Of a stretch of DNA of 6,391 nucleotides, positions 1 to 5,529 are shown one piece after another. The stretch covers positions 1-6,391 of the forward strand of contig JAEMRJ010000120.1 of the NCBI GenBank assembly GCA_016463365.1. Reading direction: 5' to 3'. Under the pieces are notes generated by a model that saw nothing but the letters and a program-made list of their open reading frames with translations, made no database searches and was not told the DNA's origin. Source of the DNA: Thermoleophilaceae bacterium (lineage in GTDB: Bacteria > Actinomycetota > Thermoleophilia > Solirubrobacterales > JACPNS01). The first letter of the stretch is position 1, and each line of letters begins with the position of its first letter. The translations under genes and the position numbers were made by a program.

Positions 1-2
1 TC

Positions 3-1022
3 CCCGAGGACATCGTCGATCAGCTCGAGTCATCGAGCAGCCAGGGGACGATCACGGCGATCTTCGACTCCACGGATCCCACGAGGAAGGCCTACGTCGA
101 GAACACGATCAAGGGCCTGCTCGTTGACACCAACAACGAGTTGACCAACAGATTCACCGACGTCTCGCTCGACTACATCAACATCATCGTCAACGGCGGC
201 GAGATCACATTCGGTGGAGAGACGCGAGAAATCGAGGGCCTCGCCAACGGCGCCGATCTGATCAAGGACGTCATCCCGTTCGTCCCGCCCGAACAGAGAA
301 AAGACCTCCAGGACTTCGCCGCGCTCTCAGAAGGCGCCAAGCAGGGCGCGAACTTCGCCAAGTCGTTGCTGCGCCGGGTCGGCCAACCGATCAAACTCGA
401 GAACAAGCCCGTCGGCACCAACTCTTCACTCTCATCGCTCGCGGTCGCAGTGGCCGTCGCGGTCTCGGCGATGTTCGTCGCGCTGTTGCTCGGCGCCGGA
501 ATGCTCGCCTACGAGCAGGAGGATCAGATGCTCACGCGTCTGCTCAGGGGCCTTGCCCCGCGAAGCACGATCGTGATCGAGAAAACACTGCTTGCCGGAA
601 TCTGCGCGATGATCGTCGGCACGGTGATGACGCTCGCCTTTGGCGCTTTCGTGGACATCCGCTGGGAGCGAGTCTTCCTCTGGTGGCCAGCGATCGTCGT
701 CGCCTCGATCTCGTTCGGCGCAGCCGGCGTGATGGTCGGCGCTGCAAGCGGCGACGTCCGCGCGGCCTCGCTCGCCTCGTTCATGATCGGCCTGCCGCTC
801 ACCGCAGCCGCGCTGGTTCCCAAGGGCGCAGTTTCGGACGCGCTCTACAGCGTGCTCCAGGTGATCAACTCGATCTTCCCCTTCAAGCCGTCGCTCGACT
901 TCCTGCGCGCGGGGCTCTCGCCCGGGTTTGACGCGCTGATGCCGGGGATCCACCTCGCGGTGCTGATCGTGGCCTACTGCTTGATTGCGTCGTTTGCAAT
1001 CAAGCGTCGCGTTTCGGCCTGA
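3..1022 (+). CDS. ABC-2 type transporter permease, C-terminal part (5' end off the window)
   Basis: The reading frame is open from the left edge (first whole codon at 3) to TGA 1020-1022. About 339 residues are visible and no convincing start is present; the in-frame TTG at 141 is internal. The first ~140 residues are soluble and look like the extracytoplasmic loop of an ABC-2 permease. About five hydrophobic segments follow, beginning near nucleotides 430, 565, 680, 765 and 935. The first is an Ala/Val alternation (AVAVAVAVSAMFVALLLG) followed by a cytoplasmic YEQEDQMLTRLLRGL loop. The motif FPFKPSLDFLRAGL before the last helix resembles the FPFxP...L segment common in ABC-2 exporter permeases. 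It would be the membrane half of an exporter driven by a separate ATPase, probably encoded upstream. The substrate cannot be read from sequence. It is co-oriented with hemB but shows no functional link to it. Confidence 0.75.
   Translation, partial: PEDIVDQLESSSSQGTITAIFDSTDPTRKAYVENTIKGLLVDTNNELTNRFTDVSLDYINIIVNGGEITFGGETREIEGLANGADLIKDVIPFVPPEQRKDLQDFAALSEGAKQGANFAKSLLRRVGQPIKLENKPVGTNSSLSSLAVAVAVAVSAMFVALLLGAGMLAYEQEDQMLTRLLRGLAPRSTIVIEKTLLAGICAMIVGTVMTLAFGAFVDIRWERVFLWWPAIVVASISFGAAGVMVGAASGDVRAASLASFMIGLPLTAAALVPKGAVSDALYSVLQVINSIFPFKPSLDFLRAGLSPGFDALMPGIHLAVLIVAYCLIASFAIKRRVSA
979..1005 (+). terminator. Perfect 10-bp inverted repeat at the permease 3' end (candidate terminator or operator)
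   Basis: The arms GCTTGATTGC (979-988) and GCAATCAAGC (996-1005) are exact reverse complements around a 7-nt loop, GTCGTTT. They lie within the last permease codons, ending 15 nt before its stop and 55 nt before the hemB ATG. In RNA this would form a stable hairpin. No U-tract follows, so it is not a classical intrinsic terminator; GC-rich actinobacteria often use hairpins without a T-run. Its position would insulate the permease transcript from the hem genes. The same palindrome could instead be a binding site for a dimeric regulator upstream of the proposed hemB promoter. The repeat is seen directly; its function is inferred. Confidence 0.4.
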
Positions 1023-1048
1023 GCGTCTTCTCGCAGGCCCACTCCGGG

Positions 1049-1054
1049 TACAGT
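1049..1054 (+). promoter_or_regulatory. Candidate -10 element of a leaderless hemB promoter
   Basis: TACAGT fits the TAnnnT -10 pattern. Its last base is 6 nt before the hemB ATG at 1061, so transcription would begin at or next to the A of the start codon. This agrees with the lack of any Shine-Dalgarno sequence in front of hemB (the bases before ATG are CAGTCAAAAC). The -35 region at 16-18 nt spacing (about 1025-1032) is only TCTTCT-like and weak. Leaderless mRNAs are common in Actinobacteria. The box is seen; promoter function is inferred. Confidence 0.35.
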
Positions 1055-1060
1055 CAAAAC

Positions 1061-2053
1061 ATGGCTTTTCCAGCGACAAGGATGCGTCGGCTGCGTACGA
1101 CCCGTTCGATTCGCGACCTCGTGCGCGAAACGCAAGTCGGTCCCGCAAACCTGATCGCCCCGTACTTCATCGTGCCCGGCGTGAACAAGCGCGAGCCGAT
1201 CGACTCGATGCCCGGGATCGACCGCTTGAGTGTTGACCTGATGGCTGAAGAAGCAGTCGAGCTTCAAGAGCTTGGGCTTGCCGGCGTCCTGCTCTTCGGT
1301 CTGCCCGAAGAAAAGGACGACGTCGGCAGCAGTGCCTGGGATCCCGATGGCCCTGTTCAACTCGCCGTTCAGGCGATCAAGGCTGCCGCGCCAGAACTCA
1401 CCGTCGTCACCGACGTATGTATGTGCGAGTACACAAGCCACGGTCACTGCGGCGTGATCGGACCGAGCGGCGACGTTGACAACGACGAGACGATCGACCT
1501 CTTGGCGCGCACTGCAATCTCACACGCCGCGGCCGGCGCTGATGCCGTCGCGCCGAGCGACATGATGGACGGCCGCGTCGGGGCGCTCCGCGCAGCGCTC
1601 GACGAGGAAGACTTCACCGACACCGCGATCATCGCCTACAGCGCGAAGTTCGCGAGTGCGTTCTACGGCCCGTTCCGCGACGCCGCAGACTCCGCCCCGC
1701 AGCCCGACGGACACATCAAGGAAGACCGTCGCGGCTACCAGATGGATCCCGCCAATGCCCGCGAAGCCGTGCGCGAGGCGGTGCTCGACGTCGAAGAAGG
1801 CGCAGACATCGTGATGGTCAAGCCGGGCCTTCCCTACCTCGACATCGTGCGCCAGGTTCGCGACGCGGTTCCCACGCCGGTCGCTGTTTACAACGTCAGT
1901 GGTGAGTACTCAATGATCAAGGCAGCGGCCGCCAGCGGCTACCTTGATGAGCGATCCGCCGTCGCAGAGTCGCTTCTTTCAATGCGCCGCGCCGGAGCGG
2001 ACATCATCTTCACCTACCACGCCAAGGAATTTGCACAATGGCTGAAGCAGTAA
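1061..2053 (+). CDS. hemB: Porphobilinogen synthase (5-aminolevulinate dehydratase), zinc type
   Basis: This cytoplasmic enzyme condenses two 5-aminolevulinate molecules to porphobilinogen, the first common pyrrole of haem, sirohaem and cobalamin. At 330 residues it has the normal family length. The N-terminus FPATRMRRLRTT matches the family opening and supports ATG 1061 over the ATG at 1082. The zinc site is DVCMCEYTSHGHCG, with Cys120, Cys122 and Cys130, so it is of the zinc-cysteine rather than the magnesium-only class. The two substrate lysines are visible: Lys196 in AYSAKFASAFYGPFRDA and Schiff-base Lys254 in DIVMVKPGLPYLD. The late YNVSGEYSM motif is also standard. No Shine-Dalgarno precedes it. 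Its 3' end overlaps the next gene by 16 nt, so it heads a coupled unit with the AhbAB-like gene and hemL. Nothing appears broken. Confidence 0.97.
   Translation: MAFPATRMRRLRTTRSIRDLVRETQVGPANLIAPYFIVPGVNKREPIDSMPGIDRLSVDLMAEEAVELQELGLAGVLLFGLPEEKDDVGSSAWDPDGPVQLAVQAIKAAAPELTVVTDVCMCEYTSHGHCGVIGPSGDVDNDETIDLLARTAISHAAAGADAVAPSDMMDGRVGALRAALDEEDFTDTAIIAYSAKFASAFYGPFRDAADSAPQPDGHIKEDRRGYQMDPANAREAVREAVLDVEEGADIVMVKPGLPYLDIVRQVRDAVPTPVAVYNVSGEYSMIKAAAASGYLDERSAVAESLLSMRRAGADIIFTYHAKEFAQWLKQ
2024..2028 (+). promoter_or_regulatory. Ribosome binding site for the AhbAB-like gene, inside hemB
   Basis: AAGGA lies within the last hemB codons, 9 nt before the ATG at 2038. It is one of only two good Shine-Dalgarno matches I see at starts in this window, and it fixes the start of the downstream gene at an ATG that overlaps the hemB end. 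Confidence 0.6.
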
Positions 2054-3159
2054 CCCCAACCGACGACGGCATCAAGCCGATTGGCGAAGGCCGCAATCAG
2101 CCGAAGCTGCGTTCTCGCGAGGGTGGCGCGGCCGTCCCGCTCGACGAGCGCGACAAGCAGCTCCTGAACTTGTTGCAGAGCAGCTTCCCGCTGGAGCCAT
2201 ACCCGTATGACTCGGTCGCCGAGGAACTTGGCGCCGACCTCGACTGGGTCCTCGAGCGCACGCAGCAACTGCTCAACGACCGCATCATCCGTGAAGTCAC
2301 GCCCATCTTCGACACACGGGCGATCGGCTACGAATCGATGCTCGTCGCCGCCAGCGTCGACCCCGAGTTTCCCCACCGCGCGGCCGAAGTGATCAACGCC
2401 CACCCGGGCGTCAGCCACAACTACCTGCGCAACCACGAGTTCAACCTCTGGTTCACGATCGCCACGCCGCCCGAATCAAAGCTTGGCCTGCAGGGCACGC
2501 TCGACGTGCTTGCCCGCGAGGCCGGCGCGACCAGCGTGCGCTCGCTCCCAACTCTGCGTCTCTTCAAGATCAACATGAACCTCGAGATGGAGAAGGGCAC
2601 CGAGACACTCGCGGCCCCCGGCGGCGAGTCCAAGGAGCGCCCGATCGAATCCGTGAAGCTCACCGAGATGGACTACGCGGTGATCAAGAATCTCCAGGGC
2701 GCCCTCGAAGTGCGCCGCGATGTTTACCAGCCGGCCGCCGACGCAATCGGCATCACCGTCGAGCAACTGCTCGACCACTGCCGCGACATGGTTGACCGCG
2801 GACTCCTGCGCCGCGTCGCAGGCATCCTCTTTCACCGCCGCGCCGGTTTCTCTGCAAACGGTATGGGCGTCTGGAACGTGCCCGAGGATCAGATCTCAAA
2901 GATCGGCCCGCAGATGGCCGAGTTCCGTGGCATCTCCCACTGTTACCAGCGCCCGACCTATGAGGACTGGCCGTATTCAGTCTTCACGATGGCTCACGGC
3001 CGGTCAAAGGAAGAGTGCGACCAGATCCTCGATCAGATCGCCGAAGAGACCGGCATCCACGATCGCGCCACGCTCTACTCATCCACTGAGTACAAGAAAA
3101 TTCGCCTCAGGTACTTCACTCCCGATTACGCGGAGTGGGAAGCCAAACACGGCGCGTGA
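2038..3159 (+). CDS. ahbAB: Fused AhbA-AhbB (NirD-NirL) family Lrp/AsnC-fold protein, probable siroheme decarboxylase
   Basis: The 373 residues hold two tandem AsnC-fold units. Unit one has a winged helix at ~35-95 and an effector-type domain at ~96-183 carrying VSHNYLRNHEFNLWFT (125-140). A linker rich in Glu, Gly and Pro spans ~184-205. Unit two has a winged helix at ~206-262, RRVAGILFHRRAGFSANGM (258-276), SHCYQRPTYEDWPYSVFTM (300-318) and a C-terminal LYSSTEYKKIRLRYF. These motifs match AhbA and AhbB respectively, the two halves of siroheme decarboxylase, which converts siroheme to 12,18-didecarboxysiroheme; the related NirDL acts in haem d1 synthesis. Both putative recognition helices (~66-79 and ~240-253) are net acidic, arguing against DNA binding. 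Annotation tools would probably call it an Lrp/AsnC regulator. Its place between hemB and hemL supports a tetrapyrrole role. I am sure of the family, less sure of enzyme versus regulator. Confidence 0.8.
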   Translation: MAEAVTPTDDGIKPIGEGRNQPKLRSREGGAAVPLDERDKQLLNLLQSSFPLEPYPYDSVAEELGADLDWVLERTQQLLNDRIIREVTPIFDTRAIGYESMLVAASVDPEFPHRAAEVINAHPGVSHNYLRNHEFNLWFTIATPPESKLGLQGTLDVLAREAGATSVRSLPTLRLFKINMNLEMEKGTETLAAPGGESKERPIESVKLTEMDYAVIKNLQGALEVRRDVYQPAADAIGITVEQLLDHCRDMVDRGLLRRVAGILFHRRAGFSANGMGVWNVPEDQISKIGPQMAEFRGISHCYQRPTYEDWPYSVFTMAHGRSKEECDQILDQIAEETGIHDRATLYSSTEYKKIRLRYFTPDYAEWEAKHGA

Positions 3160-4430
3160 CCAGGTCTGACGAGCTCTACGCCCGGGCGCTGAAGGTGCTG
3201 CCCGGTGGCGTGAACTCACCGGTGCGCGCGATGCGCTCGATCGGTCGCGATCCGCTCTTCATCGCCAAAGCCAAAGGCCCAGAGATCGTCGATGTCGACG
3301 GCAAGTCGTACATCGACTACGTCTGCTCGTGGGGTCCGATGATCCTCGGCCACGCCGACCCCGACGTGGTCGCGGCGATCGAACGCGCCACGGAACTCGG
3401 AACTTCATATGGCGCGCCGACAGAAGTCGAAGTTGAACTGGCTGAAGTAATCGCTGCGCGCGTGCCGAGTATCGAGATGGTGCGAATGACTTCATCTGGC
3501 ACTGAGGCCGGAATGTCTGTTCTGCGCCTCGCGCGTGCCGCGACCGGCCGCGAGAAGATTCTCAAGTTCGCCGGCGCCTACCACGGGCACAGCGACAGCC
3601 TGCTCGTCGACGCCGGCTCCGGACTCGCCACGCTGGCGGTCCCGGGTAGTCCGGGCGTAACCACTGGGTCGTCGAAGGACACAATCGTCGTCCCTTGGAA
3701 CGATCGCGACGCAGTCGCCGCTGCCTGTGCCGAGCACGAGTTCGCCGCGATCATCGCCGAGCCGCTGCCGGCCAACATGGGCCTGGTCAAGCCGGCCAAG
3801 GGCTTCCTGACTTTCCTGCGCACGCAGGCCGACTCCAACGGAGCGCTGCTGATCCTCGACGAGGTGATCAGCGGATTTCGCGTCTCGAGCGGCGGCTACC
3901 AGGAGCTCACGGGTATCCACCCCGATCTGACGATGCTCGGAAAGATCGTCGGTGGCGGGCTCCCCGCAGCTGCCTATGCCGGTCGCCGAGAGCTGATGGA
4001 GATGATCTCGCCGGCGGGCGACGTTTACCAGGCAGGAACGCTTTCCGGCAACCCGCTGGCGATGACAGCTGGTCTGGCAACGCTCGCCAAGCTCGACGAG
4101 CAGGCCTACACCGTGCTCGCTCTGCGCACCAACGATCTGATCAAGGGATTCGAGACGGCGGCCGAAGATGCCGGTGTCGAAGTGTCGGTAGTCGCCGAGT
4201 GCGGACTGATCACTGTCTTCTTTGCGGCCGAGCCGCCGACCAACTACGAAGAAGCCAAGGCCTGCGATCTCGAGAAGCACGCGGCCTGGTGCCGGGCTCT
4301 GCTCGACCGCGGTATCTACGCGCCGCCATCTCAGTTTGAGGCCTGGTTCCCCTCACTCGTGCATGACGACGCGGTGATCGATCGCACGATCGAGGCCGTG
4401 CGCGCGGCTTTCGTAGAGGTCGCCGCGTGA
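3156..4430 (+). CDS. hemL: Glutamate-1-semialdehyde 2,1-aminomutase
   Basis: This PLP-dependent class III aminotransferase-fold enzyme converts glutamate-1-semialdehyde to 5-aminolevulinate in the C5 pathway, so the organism probably makes ALA from glutamyl-tRNA. I chose GTG 3156 because it gives the family N-terminus TRSDELYARALKVLPGGVNSPVRA and a 4-nt GTGA overlap with the preceding stop; the GTG at 3135 would only add seven unconserved residues. Length is 424 residues, as usual. Visible motifs are SSGTEAGMSVLRLAR (113-127), AYHGHSDSLLVD (141-152), LDEVISGFR (234-242, PLP-pyridine Asp235), and LGKIVGGGLP with PLP lysine Lys263, then GTLSGNPLA. Many homologues have Thr or Cys where this one has Gly119 (SGTEAG), a modest variation. 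It lacks a strong Shine-Dalgarno, so translation probably depends on coupling. It supplies the substrate of the hemB product. Confidence 0.96.
   Translation: MTRSDELYARALKVLPGGVNSPVRAMRSIGRDPLFIAKAKGPEIVDVDGKSYIDYVCSWGPMILGHADPDVVAAIERATELGTSYGAPTEVEVELAEVIAARVPSIEMVRMTSSGTEAGMSVLRLARAATGREKILKFAGAYHGHSDSLLVDAGSGLATLAVPGSPGVTTGSSKDTIVVPWNDRDAVAAACAEHEFAAIIAEPLPANMGLVKPAKGFLTFLRTQADSNGALLILDEVISGFRVSSGGYQELTGIHPDLTMLGKIVGGGLPAAAYAGRRELMEMISPAGDVYQAGTLSGNPLAMTAGLATLAKLDEQAYTVLALRTNDLIKGFETAAEDAGVEVSVVAECGLITVFFAAEPPTNYEEAKACDLEKHAAWCRALLDRGIYAPPSQFEAWFPSLVHDDAVIDRTIEAVRAAFVEVAA
4415..4420 (+). promoter_or_regulatory. Ribosome binding site for the small gene after hemL
   Basis: AGAGGT lies in the last hemL codons and its GAGG core ends 7 nt before the GTG at 4427. 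This is a good match and spacing, and it supports the GTG start that overlaps the hemL stop as GTGA. Confidence 0.5.
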
Positions 4431-4810
4431 GCCCGGCCGCCGCTCAGTTCGACCTGCTGCCGGCCGAGCGGCTGATCGCCGATCGCCGAAACGAGACCTC
4501 CGCAACCGAAGTTGAGAGTGCTTCGACGCTGCGAATCGCCGCGGCCGAAGTCGTGCGCGAGGGCTACCTGTTGCACTACGGCGAGCCGCGTTGGTACGAC
4601 GTGCCGGATCGAGACCTGGCTTTACTTGCGGGGGACCGCATGTACGCCGCCGGGCTCGCAGCGCTGGCAGAAGAGGGCGACACCGCGGCGGTCAGCGCAC
4701 TGGCCGCGCTCATCGCAGGTTGTGCGGAAGCTCACGCAGTCGATGAAAGCGCACGCGCAGCCAAATTGTGGGAGTCCACTTTGGCTATGCTTGCGCCCGG
4801 TTCGGACTGA
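4427..4810 (+). CDS. Small uncharacterised helical protein coupled to hemL
   Basis: I do not recognise a named family. The 127-residue product starts at GTG 4427, overlapping the hemL stop by 4 nt, with a good Shine-Dalgarno in hemL. It looks soluble and almost wholly alpha-helical: no signal peptide, no membrane segment, many Ala, Leu and Glu. A likely core is EGYLLHYGEPRWYDVPDRDLALLAGDR cut at its middle, i.e. EGYLLHYGEPRWYD (~45-58) followed by DLALLAGDRMYAAGLAALAE (~63-82). A single Cys (AGCAEAHAVDE, near 103) and His residues could bind metal or haem, but no known motif is present. The codon for one Leu (4622) is TTA, rare in this GC-rich context. Context suggests a role in ALA or tetrapyrrole synthesis, perhaps as a HemL partner; this is inference from position only. 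Confidence 0.75.
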   Translation: MSPAAAQFDLLPAERLIADRRNETSATEVESASTLRIAAAEVVREGYLLHYGEPRWYDVPDRDLALLAGDRMYAAGLAALAEEGDTAAVSALAALIAGCAEAHAVDESARAAKLWESTLAMLAPGSD

Positions 4811-4830
4811 TCCATCCTTGATCTGATCCA
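4807..4830 (+). repeat. Short direct repeat before qcrA
   Basis: CTGATCCA occurs at 4807-4814 and again at 4823-4830, a 16-nt period, in the 37-nt gap before the Rieske gene (the first copy overlaps the stop of the preceding gene). It could be a tandem regulator site or chance; GATC-containing words are frequent in this window. I see no convincing -10/-35 pair or terminator in the gap. Confidence 0.3.
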
Positions 4831-4847
4831 GACCAATTCTCTTCTCG

Positions 4848-5525
4848 ATGCCCCCGGAATCTGACACCAAAACCACTTCGACCGACGCGACCAAGCCGCC
4901 GAAGTCCAAGTTCACCGCTGATCGCGGTTGGCCAGGCGCCTTCGAGGGCGAGACCGTCACGCGTCGTTCCTTCATGACTGGCGTGGCTTTGACCGCCGGT
5001 GGAGTCGCCTCCGCAATGTTCGCGCTCCCGGCTCTCGGATTCGCGCTCGGACCGCTTTTCGAGAAGACCACCCACATTGCTCTGCTCGACGTCGGCTCCG
5101 TCGACGACTTCAGCGCCGACACCTTCGTCGCGCAGGTCGCAACGACCACCCCCGGCATCGGCGAGGTCGGCAAGACGCTCGTCTACATCCGCAAGAACGA
5201 CAACCCGACGCCCGAACAGTCCTGGCCGTTCGTCGCGATTTCAAACCGCTGCGCCCACCTTGGCTGCCCGGTTCGTTACATCGAGGCCGCCAAGCAGTTC
5301 ATCTGCCCGTGCCACGGAGGCACCTACGGATTCGAGGGCGAAGTCACCGGTGGTCCGCCGGTCCGCCCGCTCGACCGTTTCGAGACCTTCGTCCAGAACG
5401 GTCGCGTCATGCTCGGCAACCGCTTCTCCGTCAACTCGCAGCTCGAGCGCGTTCCGACCCGCGACCCTGGTGCTCACGTGGACGGCTTCTGGCAGGTCCT
5501 CTACCCGCCGCGCCCAACAACTTAA
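4848..5525 (+). CDS. qcrA: Rieske iron-sulfur subunit of the menaquinol:cytochrome c reductase
   Basis: This subunit takes an electron from quinol at the Qo site of the bc complex and passes it to cytochrome c. The 225 residues comprise a polar cytoplasmic leader (1-37), a twin-arginine motif TRRSFMTG (Arg39-Arg40), one hydrophobic anchor (~44-70), and an extracytoplasmic Rieske domain. The cluster ligands are Cys135 and His137 in CAHLGC and Cys153 and His156 in CPCHGG; Cys140 and Cys155 form the structural disulfide. The usual Ser of CPCHGS is Gly158 here, while Tyr160 is kept. Loss of that hydrogen bond is associated with lower midpoint potential, which suits menaquinol. One anchor helix sets it apart from the three-helix QcrA of Corynebacterium/Mycobacterium. 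The ATG has no Shine-Dalgarno (CTCTTCTCG precedes it). qcrB starts 4 nt after its stop. Confidence 0.93.
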   Translation: MPPESDTKTTSTDATKPPKSKFTADRGWPGAFEGETVTRRSFMTGVALTAGGVASAMFALPALGFALGPLFEKTTHIALLDVGSVDDFSADTFVAQVATTTPGIGEVGKTLVYIRKNDNPTPEQSWPFVAISNRCAHLGCPVRYIEAAKQFICPCHGGTYGFEGEVTGGPPVRPLDRFETFVQNGRVMLGNRFSVNSQLERVPTRDPGAHVDGFWQVLYPPRPTT

Positions 5526-5529
5526 TTAG

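Noticed and set aside
141..143. TTG at 141 as the start of the permease
   Set aside because: The frame stays open to the left edge with sensible protein sequence and no Shine-Dalgarno precedes the TTG, so the gene is truncated by the window.
432..1148. 238-residue open frame on the - strand over the permease and hemB start
   Set aside because: It mirrors two well-supported + strand genes, is dominated by Arg, Glu, Asp, His and Gly as GC-rich antisense frames are, and shows no domain.
3135..3158. Upstream GTG at 3135 as the hemL start
   Set aside because: It adds only seven residues with no family match, whereas GTG 3156 gives the conserved TRSDEL N-terminus and a stop/start overlap.
3492..4280. 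262-residue open frame on the - strand inside hemL
   Set aside because: It is antisense to the conserved catalytic core of hemL and has no recognisable motif; it reflects codon bias in a GC-rich gene.
4622..4624. TTA leucine codon as a bldA-like regulatory codon
   Set aside because: That regulation is known from Streptomyces; one TTA in a gene of probable Thermoleophilia origin is not enough to claim it.
4763..4791. Possible qcr promoter inside the small gene: TATGCT (4786-4791) with TTGTGG or AAATTG upstream
   Set aside because: TTGTGG is only 14 nt away and AAATTG at 17 nt is a poor -35, so the pair is not convincing.
4818..4840. TTGATC and AATTCT as a promoter in the gap before qcrA
   Set aside because: The spacing is 11 nt, far too short for a normal sigma-70-type promoter, and AATTCT is a weak -10.
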